NCBI RefSeq assembly: GCF_016725325.1
Contig: NZ_CP068083.1
Location: 4,216,001-4,280,000 of the forward strand
DNA length: 64,000 nucleotides
Direction: 5' to 3'
From: Sphingobacterium spiritivorum
GTDB lineage: Bacteria > Bacteroidota > Bacteroidia > Sphingobacteriales > Sphingobacteriaceae
Made by a program: the position numbers and the translations under genes
In this document: positions 38,672 to 46,364 of the stretch, one piece after another
Position numbering within the stretch: position 1 is the first letter of the stretch
How the letters are laid out: each line of letters opens with the position of its first letter
Notes under the pieces: generated by a model
What the model was told of the DNA's origin: nothing
What the model saw: only the letters and a program-made list of their open reading frames with translations
Database searches by the model: none

Positions 38672-39319
38672 ATGAAAATTTTCATAGTGGATCAGCATCA
38701 AATTACTATTGATGGTCTTGCGGCTGTCTTACGTGAAAACGGATGGGGTAATATTGTTGGATCTGCAAACAGTCCTGCACAGGCTGTAAGCTGGCTTCAG
38801 CAGTATGAGGCTGATCTCATTATCACAGAAACAAGATTTTCAGAAGGTAGTGTCTGCGAGCTTATCAAACTTGTAAAAGAAAAACTACCGCATACTAAAG
38901 TACTGATCCTTACAGGAGAAAATAGCATACGTAAAATCAATGAGCTCTTTCGACAGGGGATAAGTGGATTTATAGATAAACGCAATAATTGTAATGAAAT
39001 TGTACGTGCTATTACGTGCATTCGCAACGGCGAGGCCTATATGGGGGAAGATTTGCGCAAACGTATTCTGGAAAAATTTTCATGCTCCTCGAATGACAGA
39101 CATCCTAATGATGCAGCAACAATTCTTGAACGCCTTACGAACAGAGAAATTGAGATTATTCAACTTATCTGTGAAGGGTACAACAGTAAAGATATTTCAA
39201 AAAAGCTATTTATCAGTTTTAATACAGTAGAAACCCATCGTAAACATGTGTTCCAAAAGCTGAATGTCAGGAATTCACTAGGACTACTACGTTTTGCGTT
39301 ACAGCACGATCTTATCTAA
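38672..39319 (+). CDS. LuxR/NarL-type regulator with degenerate receiver domain
   Basis: 215 residues. The receiver-like N-terminus (MKIFIVDQHQ) keeps Asp7 but has Gln8 for the second acidic residue, and Glu53 at the expected phosphoacceptor Asp (DLIITETRF); switch Thr81 and Lys103 (FIDKRNN) remain. The C-terminal LuxR HTH is canonical (LTNREIEIIQLICEGYNSKD, LFISFNTVETHRKHVFQKLN). It probably works without phosphorylation or is locked by Glu. It is convergent with the curli operon that ends 172 bp away; the curli master regulator CsgD of enterobacteria is also a LuxR-type protein with an atypical receiver, so a role in curli control is plausible (inference). Confidence 0.9.
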   Translation: MKIFIVDQHQITIDGLAAVLRENGWGNIVGSANSPAQAVSWLQQYEADLIITETRFSEGSVCELIKLVKEKLPHTKVLILTGENSIRKINELFRQGISGFIDKRNNCNEIVRAITCIRNGEAYMGEDLRKRILEKFSCSSNDRHPNDAATILERLTNREIEIIQLICEGYNSKDISKKLFISFNTVETHRKHVFQKLNVRNSLGLLRFALQHDLI

Positions 39320-39491
39320 TACGAGTTTCACCTCTGAACTTGGTCTTAGCGTCAGTCCTGAGATAAATTTATAGCATAGTTTTCCGTATTGATCTGAGTC
39401 GGTATTAATAGCTAAGTCAGTTCTTTTAGTCTAAAATCATTCGTACAGAGCAAAAAACAGCTAAAAACTTACATTATCTAATCCTTATTTC

Positions 39492-40988
39492 TTATTCCCA
39501 GTCCGGCATCATAGCATTTGTAAATAAGAGTTTTCGTGAGGTTTCACTTGATATTCCAATTTTGTAAATATCTTTTTGAGAAATACCATCATTTGATGTT
39601 TGTGTAAATATGATTTCTGCCTCATTTGGTGAAAATCTGGCATCCAGATCATTATAACCAGCCGGAATTTTTGTAAATGAAGAGAGGTCAGTTTTTGTAT
39701 TATCTGACAGGTTATACACGAAAATATGTGAATTTAATTGTCTGTAATCTGCATTTTCATACCCTGAAATATCATAGGTATACAATATTTTTTTCCCATC
39801 AACCGAAAAATTCAATCCTCCGGCTGCTCCTTTTACATTTTCCAATATAGTCTGCTGTCTGTTTCCCAACATATCGATCACATATATGGCAATATGATAC
39901 CCGTTTATATCATTGGTTTTTAAGACTATTCTGGATCCTTCGTTACTCCAGTCGCATTCGGAAATAAAACTTCCGTCAGGTGTTCGGTATACCAGTTCAG
40001 TGCCACTGCCGTCTTTGTTGACCCGGTAGAGTTTATCATAACTGGGATACAGGATTTCCTTACCGTTTGCACTCCACGCAAAATCCAGTTCTGCTATATT
40101 GAAACCGGCTACAGCGACGGTTGTTACTTTTAAAACACCAGAACCATCGGGTTTGGCTGTAAAAATATGGGCATTACCATCTGTAACCTGTATGAATGCC
40201 GTAACTCCTGCAGCATTACTCTTCCTTGCTCTCAGGCTGTTTGTATTTGAATTGGTGAAATTAAAAGATTTGTTATTCTCATCGGTAGAAATAATACTGT
40301 AATTGTTGTTGGATTTCCGGACAAAGTGAAAACGGTTTTGAGGTACTTCTGAAGTAGTGAACTTGTATACCGGACTAAACACTTCGGTGTGGAGACTATC
40401 TGAAACAACAACCTGCCAAAAGTAACTTGTGCCATAGTTCAGATTATCAAGTTGGTATGTTTTGGCTTTTATATTTTTAATATCACGCACATCTTCGGAC
40501 TTATTATTCTTAATAATCAACCTGTAGCTGAGACTATCTGAATCCGGATCTGTACAATTCCAGGAAAGTTTTATGTTAAGGGGAATTTCCTGAGCATTGT
40601 CGACTGGACTGAGCAGTTGCGGTACAGTAGGAGGGGAATTCAGAGACTTGTCATCCTTCATTTCGAAAACCAGACTCACAGATTGATCAGAGGTTATAAG
40701 ATTAGCACCTTTTATTTCCATGATAAAACCACTCAATTCAGCTTTTACAGCATAATCACCCAAAGGCATATCCGGAATTTCAAATGTCCCGTCTGCTGAG
40801 GAGAAGACTGTTTGGGTGGTAGGGGCTGTTGTGATTTTTACCTTGGCGAGAGGTTCATTTGTTTTAGACTTTACAACTATTCCTTTTACTCTTGCTGTCA
40901 CGGTTTTTTCAATAAGCTCTTCGCTGCAACCGGTACAGAAAAAAAAGAGAATACAGATAACAAGGCCGCGTGTTAAATATGCTTTCAT
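39492..40988 (-). CDS. Lipoprotein with carboxypeptidase-like, FN3-like and TolB-like propeller regions
   Basis: 498 residues, lipoprotein signal ending FFFCTGC. Residues ~30-110 form a carboxypeptidase-regulatory-like beta-sandwich (ARVKGIVVKSKTNEPLAKVK, GTFEIPDMPLGDYAVKAELS). Residues ~115-210 look like a fibronectin type III module (PVDNAQEIPLNIKLSWNCTD, GTSYFWQVVVSDS). The rest has TolB/WD40-like repeats (AELDFAWSANGKEILYPSYD, ECDWSNEGSRIVLKT, GGLNFSVDGKKILYTYD, DARFSPNEAEIIFTQ). It begins 12 bp after csgG and is the last gene of the curli operon, so it may be an outer-membrane accessory of curli secretion or anchoring. No catalytic site seen. Confidence 0.85.
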   Translation of the reverse strand: MKAYLTRGLVICILFFFCTGCSEELIEKTVTARVKGIVVKSKTNEPLAKVKITTAPTTQTVFSSADGTFEIPDMPLGDYAVKAELSGFIMEIKGANLITSDQSVSLVFEMKDDKSLNSPPTVPQLLSPVDNAQEIPLNIKLSWNCTDPDSDSLSYRLIIKNNKSEDVRDIKNIKAKTYQLDNLNYGTSYFWQVVVSDSLHTEVFSPVYKFTTSEVPQNRFHFVRKSNNNYSIISTDENNKSFNFTNSNTNSLRARKSNAAGVTAFIQVTDGNAHIFTAKPDGSGVLKVTTVAVAGFNIAELDFAWSANGKEILYPSYDKLYRVNKDGSGTELVYRTPDGSFISECDWSNEGSRIVLKTNDINGYHIAIYVIDMLGNRQQTILENVKGAAGGLNFSVDGKKILYTYDISGYENADYRQLNSHIFVYNLSDNTKTDLSSFTKIPAGYNDLDARFSPNEAEIIFTQTSNDGISQKDIYKIGISSETSRKLLFTNAMMPDWE

Positions 40989-41000
40989 GGTACTTGCGCT

Positions 41001-42404
41001 TTATTTTTTTATACTATTAGTATCGAAATAGTAATGGACACCAATTCCGAACCTGAATAAATTGTCTTTTCTTTTCCCGCCAATATACCCATCCAAATTA
41101 TCTTTAAATCCAAAGTCATATTCACCAAATCCTCGTATACCAATGCTGCTGTGCGGAAGATATTCGATTCCTGTCCCGATATTAAAAAGAGGATAAATCG
41201 GACTTAAATACCGGTTACTGAGACCTGTAAAAGAAAAGCCGCTGTAGAGATAAGGAGACAGATTGTCTTTAGGCATAAAGATATATTCCAAATTGATGTC
41301 TGTACTGTTAAACTTTTTCTTAAAGACATCTTTATTTTCGAGATTAAAAACGGAATGTGTTATCCCGACACTGAATTTGTCGTCTAAAAATAACCGTATA
41401 CCAGCCTGCGGACCTATTCCTGTACGACTGTTTTTATAATCTCCTTTGAGTGTATGGCCACTGGCGCCCAAATAGAGTCCTATCTTTCCTCTTTTAGGGT
41501 TCAGTATTCTTCCGTCTATCCTGAGATTATCATTAATTTGTTTTTCCAGTGAATAAGACGCAAGAAGGTTTTTAAATTCCATCGTTTGCTGATCGTTTAC
41601 CTGCCAGAGATTATCTTTATAGCCTTCCATGACTAAAGAATACACAGCCTTCTCTATAGCTTCTTTTACAGCCAGATGTACCGGTTCATTTTTGGTAAAG
41701 CCTATTTCTGCTTCCAGTAACCGTTCGGGATCTACATAGCGAAAGAAAGATCCGTTTACCGATTGGGAAAGAATTGTTTTGGACGTGTACACTGTTTTAA
41801 GTATCATCCCGTTATTGGTCGATACAGCACGGAGATAGACAGATATACGATCCTGACGATACTGGCTCCCTCCGCCTATACCAAAATACCGTGCCCCGAC
41901 ACCTCCTGTGACCAGATTGAAGTCGTAGGATATAATACCTCCTTCGATAATAATTCCTGCAAAGAGAAGAGGGGGCAGTAGAGTGGTTGTTGCAGGGTTT
42001 TGATTCTGTAGATTTGCATATTCTTGTCTTGTAGATTTTATGATCTGTCTTTCATTAAGCAGATCACTTATATTCTCCCGTTCAATAGTTGTAAACCATT
42101 TGGAATCTTCCAATGCTTTAAGCAGGATGGATGTAGTACCCTGAGGGATAGCCGTACTCCAGTTGGCGATGTTATCTGATGCTTTATACTGCCCGGTCTG
42201 ATCTTTAAATTTATAAACCGCAACCACTGTTTTTTCTTTAGGAACCGGGAGTGTTCTCAACATATTAGTATAGGGAGTCACCTCTCCGAAATTCGAAGGC
42301 TCCTGACGCGTAGGTGCTTTTATCAGTGCACTGCAACCGGACAAAAAAACTATTAAAAAAGAGAAATAAAATAAAAATTCTCTGTACTTATATTCAACAA
42401 GCAT
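41001..42404 (-). CDS. csgG: Curli secretion channel CsgG with C-terminal barrel-like extension
   Basis: 467 residues against ~277 for E. coli CsgG. Lipoprotein signal ending IVFLSGC (Cys24). The CsgG domain includes TVVAVYKFKDQTGQYK, SILLKALEDSKWFTTIEREN, ISDLLNERQII and IIEGGIISYDFN, ending near residue 290. The remaining ~175 residues look like a small outer-membrane barrel (KIGLYLGASGHTLKGDY, GIGPQAGIRLFLDDKFSVGI, RFGIGVHYYF). CsgG forms the nonameric outer-membrane pore that exports curlins. It follows csgF by 43 bp. Confidence 0.92.
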   Translation of the reverse strand: MLVEYKYREFLFYFSFLIVFLSGCSALIKAPTRQEPSNFGEVTPYTNMLRTLPVPKEKTVVAVYKFKDQTGQYKASDNIANWSTAIPQGTTSILLKALEDSKWFTTIERENISDLLNERQIIKSTRQEYANLQNQNPATTTLLPPLLFAGIIIEGGIISYDFNLVTGGVGARYFGIGGGSQYRQDRISVYLRAVSTNNGMILKTVYTSKTILSQSVNGSFFRYVDPERLLEAEIGFTKNEPVHLAVKEAIEKAVYSLVMEGYKDNLWQVNDQQTMEFKNLLASYSLEKQINDNLRIDGRILNPKRGKIGLYLGASGHTLKGDYKNSRTGIGPQAGIRLFLDDKFSVGITHSVFNLENKDVFKKKFNSTDINLEYIFMPKDNLSPYLYSGFSFTGLSNRYLSPIYPLFNIGTGIEYLPHSSIGIRGFGEYDFGFKDNLDGYIGGKRKDNLFRFGIGVHYYFDTNSIKK

Positions 42405-42447
42405 ATGTTGCAGTGCATTTAAAGTAAAAATGAAAACTATATGATGC

Positions 42448-42873
42448 TCAGGATATATTCGGAATATTAATATCTGTTTGTTCTCCGGTGTTGATATCGA
42501 TGATATTTATATTGAGTCCGCCATAGTATTCGGCTATGGTTATATTCATCGTTCCTAATGTATATACACCTGGTTTCATTGGCTTAGAACCTGTTTCATC
42601 TCCAAACAGATCTCTCGAAATTTTACTCAGAATCTGTCTGTTCAGATTATCTTGAAAACTACCTATCGCTGAAGCCGGTTTATAGGATTGAGGTTTGGGA
42701 TCATCAAATTTATTCTGCGCATTGGCTGAACTCAACAGCCACTGGTAGTTAAACGTTTCACCTCCAAATGCCGGATTGACAGGTTTATACACAAATTGTT
42801 GCGCATAAGTCTTTTGTCGAACCACTAAGCATATTGTCATTGACAAAAGGAAAATTAAATAGTATTTTTTCAT
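42448..42873 (-). CDS. csgF: Curli assembly protein CsgF
   Basis: 141 residues from MKKYYLIF (an ATG two codons upstream at 42879 is also possible). Cleavable signal ending TYAQ, then QFVYKPVNPAFGGETFNYQW, a close match to the mature CsgF N-terminus that plugs the CsgG pore, followed by a Gln/Asn-containing linker and a C-terminal globular part (VYTLGTMNITIAEYYGGLNI). CsgF is surface-exposed and couples nucleation to secretion. Located between csgE and csgG in the operon. Confidence 0.92.
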   Translation of the reverse strand: MKKYYLIFLLSMTICLVVRQKTYAQQFVYKPVNPAFGGETFNYQWLLSSANAQNKFDDPKPQSYKPASAIGSFQDNLNRQILSKISRDLFGDETGSKPMKPGVYTLGTMNITIAEYYGGLNINIIDINTGEQTDINIPNIS

Positions 42874-42980
42874 CTGCATGGATTTTATTATCAGGGATAT
42901 GACAGGACACGATCGCTTATTTTTACAAGACTGATTTTATATAGTTATCATATTTTTATACTTTATAAAGTATTTATCAA

Positions 42981-43742
42981 TTAAATTCCTTTAATCAATA
43001 ATCCTCTGTTTCTGTTGTAATTGTTAATCTGCTGCAGGCAGAGCTGCAATTGTAAATTCAGGTATTCTTCATTAGGTATAGCTCTTAGTGTGAAGATGAT
43101 TAGATCTTCCACCTCAACACTTATTATACCGTTATTGCTAAAAGATGGAAGTTCACGCAAAGTAATGGTGAACGTATATTTCTCTGTAGATTGACTATAT
43201 TGCGCATATAACATATCAAAAAAATCTTTTCCGATTTTGCTTTTTGTATTATCCACCATTATACCTTTTATGGAATAGTCCTCATGAGATGCTTTCTTTG
43301 AACCTACTGTAACAGTTGTTTGCTTTTGAGTTGGGGTTCGTGCATTCGGATCAATATTGATAAAAACAGAATCCTTTGAGATTAATGCATTTTCTTTTTC
43401 ATTCCGTATAAAAAGATAGATTTTTAACTGATCGTCCGGTGTAAGATTTAAAGATATTTCGGAAAGAAGTTTTTCTTCGTCAGGTTTAACGACAAACTTA
43501 CCTTCTTGTTTATTGTTAGATAAATTTCCGGAAGGAGATTGTTTAATGGCAATCAAAAGGTAATTCAGATCATGGATGATTACATCGTCGTTGACCGCCT
43601 TTGCTTTTATATTAAGCATACCTTCCGTCTGTTTGACATTAAGGACTGCTTTGATTTCTGACTTGTTCATATAAGGCTGTGCAAACAGCATTGAAGGAAT
43701 ACAGTTCAGTATAATGATGCGTACTATACGAAAGAAATTCAT
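42981..43742 (-). CDS. csgE: Curli assembly protein CsgE with CsgH-like N-terminal domain
   Basis: 253 residues against ~130 for E. coli CsgE. The ATG at 43742 is preferred to a GTG three codons upstream; signal ends SMLFAQ. Residues ~25-135 resemble the curli chaperone CsgH of alphaproteobacteria (LNYLLIAIKQSPSGNLSNNK, QEGKFVV, LKIYLFIRNEKENAL). Residues ~150-253 are the CsgE domain (IKGIMVDNTKSKIGKDFFDM, TITLRELPSFSNNGIISVEV, LQLCLQQINNYN). CsgE caps the CsgG pore from the periplasm and CsgH-like domains stop premature amyloid formation, so this reads as a two-function chaperone. The CsgE call is firm, the CsgH-like call moderate. Confidence 0.88.
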   Translation of the reverse strand: MNFFRIVRIIILNCIPSMLFAQPYMNKSEIKAVLNVKQTEGMLNIKAKAVNDDVIIHDLNYLLIAIKQSPSGNLSNNKQEGKFVVKPDEEKLLSEISLNLTPDDQLKIYLFIRNEKENALISKDSVFINIDPNARTPTQKQTTVTVGSKKASHEDYSIKGIMVDNTKSKIGKDFFDMLYAQYSQSTEKYTFTITLRELPSFSNNGIISVEVEDLIIFTLRAIPNEEYLNLQLQLCLQQINNYNRNRGLLIKGI

Positions 43743-43801
43743 GCTGCTCACAGTTATTTATTTATTATTTACTTGTATGGTTCTGTTTTTACCTGAGATC
43801 T

Positions 43802-44176
43802 CTATAGACATGCCGTTGGAGATAGAATTTCTACACTGTTATTATCTCCGATAATAGAGATATTCATACTTGCAGGATCAGCAAACAATTTGTCCCTATA
43901 ATAAATGTTGTTGCTGTTACCCTGCTGTATGCTGATAAGTATATCATTTTCGAGAAATACATCAGCTTTATTTTTATTGCCCTCCTGTATGATTATACTC
44001 TGTGCAGGATGCATATCGACTGCTGTTGAATGTAAATTCAATATGTTCAGCAGATTTGAAGAGTTAATATCTTCTATATGAATTTTCTTGTTATTTTCCT
44101 GTCCATAGGCACAGCTGATTCCAACAATCAGAATGCCTGCACATAATAATTCTGCACGATATATTAAAGTTGACAT
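43802..44176 (-). CDS. Small curlin-repeat protein (CsgB-like candidate)
   Basis: 124 residues with an N-terminal signal ending SCAYGQ. It has a few curlin-like units (SIIIQEGNKNKADVFLEN, ISIQQGNSNNIYY, MNISIIGDNNSVEIL) with the Q-x-G-x2-N spacing of curlins. Length and position directly after the major curlin fit a minor subunit such as the CsgB nucleator, but repeats are few and degenerate. It precedes csgE by 50 bp. Confidence 0.75.
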   Translation of the reverse strand: MSTLIYRAELLCAGILIVGISCAYGQENNKKIHIEDINSSNLLNILNLHSTAVDMHPAQSIIIQEGNKNKADVFLENDILISIQQGNSNNIYYRDKLFADPASMNISIIGDNNSVEILSPTACL

Positions 44177-44195
44177 ATCCTTAAAAAAGCAAGAA

Positions 44196-44242
44196 AGACC
44201 GATGATATATTATAGTTGAGTTAATTAATATATCAAAGGTCT
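44196..44242 (-). terminator. Intercistronic hairpin between major and minor curlin genes
   Basis: AGACC (44196-44200) and GATATATTA (44204-44212) pair with TAATATATC (44226-44234) and GGTCT (44238-44242). On the minus strand it is followed by a T-rich stretch. It looks like a leaky terminator that would keep downstream secretion genes below csgA level. Confidence 0.6.
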
Positions 44243-44269
44243 GTCTATAAGTTAGTGTGTTGTAATAAG

Positions 44270-45286
44270 TTAATTGCTTTGGTATATTGTCATAGTATTT
44301 CCGATACCTGTCTGATTGCCTACATGCATATTAAGGTCTCCAAGCTGTGTCACATAAGATGAATTTGCAATCCCCATTTGTGTATCAAATGATTGGTTGC
44401 CATCTCCTTTTTGGTTTTGTGAGATCAGATTCAATGCACCTGTCTGATTAGCAATTGCCGTGTTTCCATTGCCCAACTGATCTTGTAAGCTCAGGTTTAA
44501 TAATCCATTTTGAGAAGCCGCAGCACTATTTCCATCACCATTCTGTGTCTGGATTGCAGCATTAGCTATACCGTCTTGAATTATTTGTCCATTATTGCCG
44601 TTACCTGTCTGTGACTGGATTGCCAAATTGGCTACGCCGTTTTGCTGAGAATTGGCCATTTGATTGTCACCCACCTGTGTCTGAACGGAAGCATTCAGCG
44701 CTCCTGTTTGTATTGCCAAAGCGCCATTGTTGGTCCCTAACTGTGTTTGCAATACTACATTGGCAATACCATTCTGAATAGAAGCAGCTTTGTTGTCCAC
44801 TCCGATTTGTGTCTGTACTGTCAGATTTGCAATACCATTCTGCATAGAAGCTGCATCGTTACCGACTCCAATCTGATTCTGTACTGTCAGGTTAGCAATT
44901 CCATCCTGATCTACACTGGCTTTGTTAGCAATTCCCAATTGGTTTTGTCTGCTTACATTAAAGTAGCCATTCTGATCAACTGTCGCACTGTTAGATATTC
45001 CCAATTGATTTGTAATATTGGAATTAGCAGCTCCAACCTGTGTTACATCAATCGCATTGTCAATTCCGATACTGGTTGACTCATTTCTGTTGATCGACCC
45101 GGTTTGTGTTGTTTTGGCGCGATTCAGTACACCTAGCTGATCAATTTTGTTGTAATTCATCAGGCCGACCTGTGTGACCTGAGCGCTGTTCGCAATCCCC
45201 GTCTGGGTTGTGAAATCCTGATTCCCTTGTGCCATAGCAAAACTTGCACTGGCAAGCGCGCACGCTGTAAATAATAGCTTTCTCAT
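44270..45286 (-). CDS. csgA: Major curlin subunit, 28 eleven-residue units (CsgA-like)
   Basis: 338 residues from ATG 45286; an upstream in-frame start at 45355 would precede the signal peptide MRKLLFTACALASASFAMAQ. After five residues, the mature chain is 28 contiguous units of exactly 11 residues (pattern xxQxGxxNxxx, for example VTQVGLMNYNK, QTQIGVDNKAA, SIQNGIANVVL) and a five-residue end. Alternating units give 14 pairs of 22. E. coli CsgA has five curlin repeats, so this is far longer. Such proteins form cross-beta solenoid amyloid fibres on the cell surface in biofilms. First gene of the curli operon. Confidence 0.9.
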   Translation of the reverse strand: MRKLLFTACALASASFAMAQGNQDFTTQTGIANSAQVTQVGLMNYNKIDQLGVLNRAKTTQTGSINRNESTSIGIDNAIDVTQVGAANSNITNQLGISNSATVDQNGYFNVSRQNQLGIANKASVDQDGIANLTVQNQIGVGNDAASMQNGIANLTVQTQIGVDNKAASIQNGIANVVLQTQLGTNNGALAIQTGALNASVQTQVGDNQMANSQQNGVANLAIQSQTGNGNNGQIIQDGIANAAIQTQNGDGNSAAASQNGLLNLSLQDQLGNGNTAIANQTGALNLISQNQKGDGNQSFDTQMGIANSSYVTQLGDLNMHVGNQTGIGNTMTIYQSN

Positions 45287-45316
45287 AACTTTTATGTTTT
45301 TTGGTTTATTTGATGT

Positions 45317-45324
45317 CAAAGCTA
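45317..45324 (-). promoter_or_regulatory. Bacteroidota -7 element of the curli operon
   Basis: On the minus strand TAGCTTTG matches TAnnTTTG, 31 bp before the csgA ATG. No -33 TTG at normal spacing, consistent with need for an activator. Confidence 0.5.
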
Positions 45325-45344
45325 TAAAACAGAATGCGTTGTAT

Positions 45345-45389
45345 ATATCACCCATTTAGTGATATTGAAATATCACATAAAATAGTGAT
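45345..45389. promoter_or_regulatory. Tandem inverted repeats upstream of curli promoter (putative operator)
   Basis: ATATCAC-N7-GTGATAT at 45345-45365 is followed by ATATCAC-N8-GTGAT at 45370-45389; the two copies are spaced 25 bp start to start. They begin about 20 bp upstream of the -7 element, where an activator would bind. Confidence 0.6.
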
Positions 45390-45463
45390 GCACTATTAAG
45401 CCCTTGAAAAAGGAAGAAGTAGGAGGGCAAAATTAGAAATGAGGAGGATCAGGTGTGAGGCAA

Positions 45464-45501
45464 GGAAAAATAAGGGCAATAAGATCTATATTGCCCTTAT
45501 T
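45464..45501 (-). terminator. Intrinsic terminator of the SPFH operon
   Basis: Perfect 12-bp stem AATAAGGGCAAT / ATTGCCCTTATT with a nine-base loop, followed on the minus strand by a T run. It lies just after the stop at 45505. Confidence 0.85.
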
Positions 45502-45504
45502 AGG

Positions 45505-46347
45505 TTAAAAATCAATGTCATCACCTATATTTCCACCTTGTTCTCCGGCAAATTTGGCTTTATACTCCTCGTATTTTATCTCATGATAGTCCATCATTTC
45601 GGTAATTTCAGCAGTATTGAAATTCTGATTTCGTTTTGTCATCCATTGCATTGCGACACTTTGAAAATCAATGAGACCAATTCCGAAATTATCTTCAATC
45701 CATTGTGCACCATCAATTCCATACTCGTAAGCAGCCGTACGTGCAGCATTTAATTCTTCGTAAAAATAAGGGTCAGATTTTAAACGATCCAGATTGTTAT
45801 TAGTGCCGGCAGGTGCCGTGTTACTTTTGTTATGAAGGTCAAGAATTACAGGATGATTTCCTATTTCCATAAAATACTGACCATAAAGGGTGGTGATGGT
45901 AAAAGTTTCATCTTCCTGCATACGCTTTGGCCATAGTATATTGAGCTCCTCAAATATAGTCTCGTCTATACCGAAAGCATTAAATAAGGTTTTCGGGTCT
46001 ATACTACCCAGATTGGCAACCAAAGCTGTATAGTCTTTTAGTGAAATACCGTGAATGGGTTGTAACAGTGGATTATCATGATCTTCTTTGGTATAACCTG
46101 CTGTAGCCACGCCTGAATACTTCATTGAGTTAGCCATTTCAAAATTGATAAAATCGTCTGTGTCTGTTTCCGGATTCCATTCCTGATAAATCTGTCTCAG
46201 CAAATGTCTGCGGTAGCTGTGGCGGTCACTTTTATCCCAATCGCCATCACTGCTATCTACATGTTCCTGAAATCTTTTTTCTAATTCCGCATCAAACTGA
46301 TCTTCTGTGTAATGCATACCATGTAATGTTTGGGGATCTAAATTCAT
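45505..46347 (-). CDS. Uncharacterised acidic cytoplasmic protein of the SPFH operon
   Basis: 280 residues from MNLDPQTLHGMHY (ATG 46347); the frame extends to 46440 but would overlap the preceding gene. No signal peptide or membrane helix. Rich in Asp/Glu and aromatic residues (WDKSDRHSYRRHLLRQIYQE, LDLHNK, YEYGIDGAQWIEDNFGIG), with a flexible acidic C-terminus. I do not recognise the family. Last gene of a four-gene unit, 17 bp after the zinc-finger/coiled-coil gene, so its work is probably tied to the SPFH protein. Confidence 0.8.
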   Translation of the reverse strand: MNLDPQTLHGMHYTEDQFDAELEKRFQEHVDSSDGDWDKSDRHSYRRHLLRQIYQEWNPETDTDDFINFEMANSMKYSGVATAGYTKEDHDNPLLQPIHGISLKDYTALVANLGSIDPKTLFNAFGIDETIFEELNILWPKRMQEDETFTITTLYGQYFMEIGNHPVILDLHNKSNTAPAGTNNNLDRLKSDPYFYEELNAARTAAYEYGIDGAQWIEDNFGIGLIDFQSVAMQWMTKRNQNFNTAEITEMMDYHEIKYEEYKAKFAGEQGGNIGDDIDF

Positions 46348-46364
46348 AAGATTGTTAGTTTTGA

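Noticed and set aside
42977..43000. T-rich stretch as terminator between csgE and csgF
   Set aside because: No stem of useful length precedes it; the genes are read as one operon.
44747..45079. Plus-strand frame opposite the curlin gene
   Set aside because: Generated by repeat composition of the real gene; Cys/Ile-rich without domain sense.
44270..45286. Regular short repeats resembling a repeat array
   Set aside because: The repeats are coding (11-residue curlin units) with no conserved DNA repeat or unique spacers, so not CRISPR.
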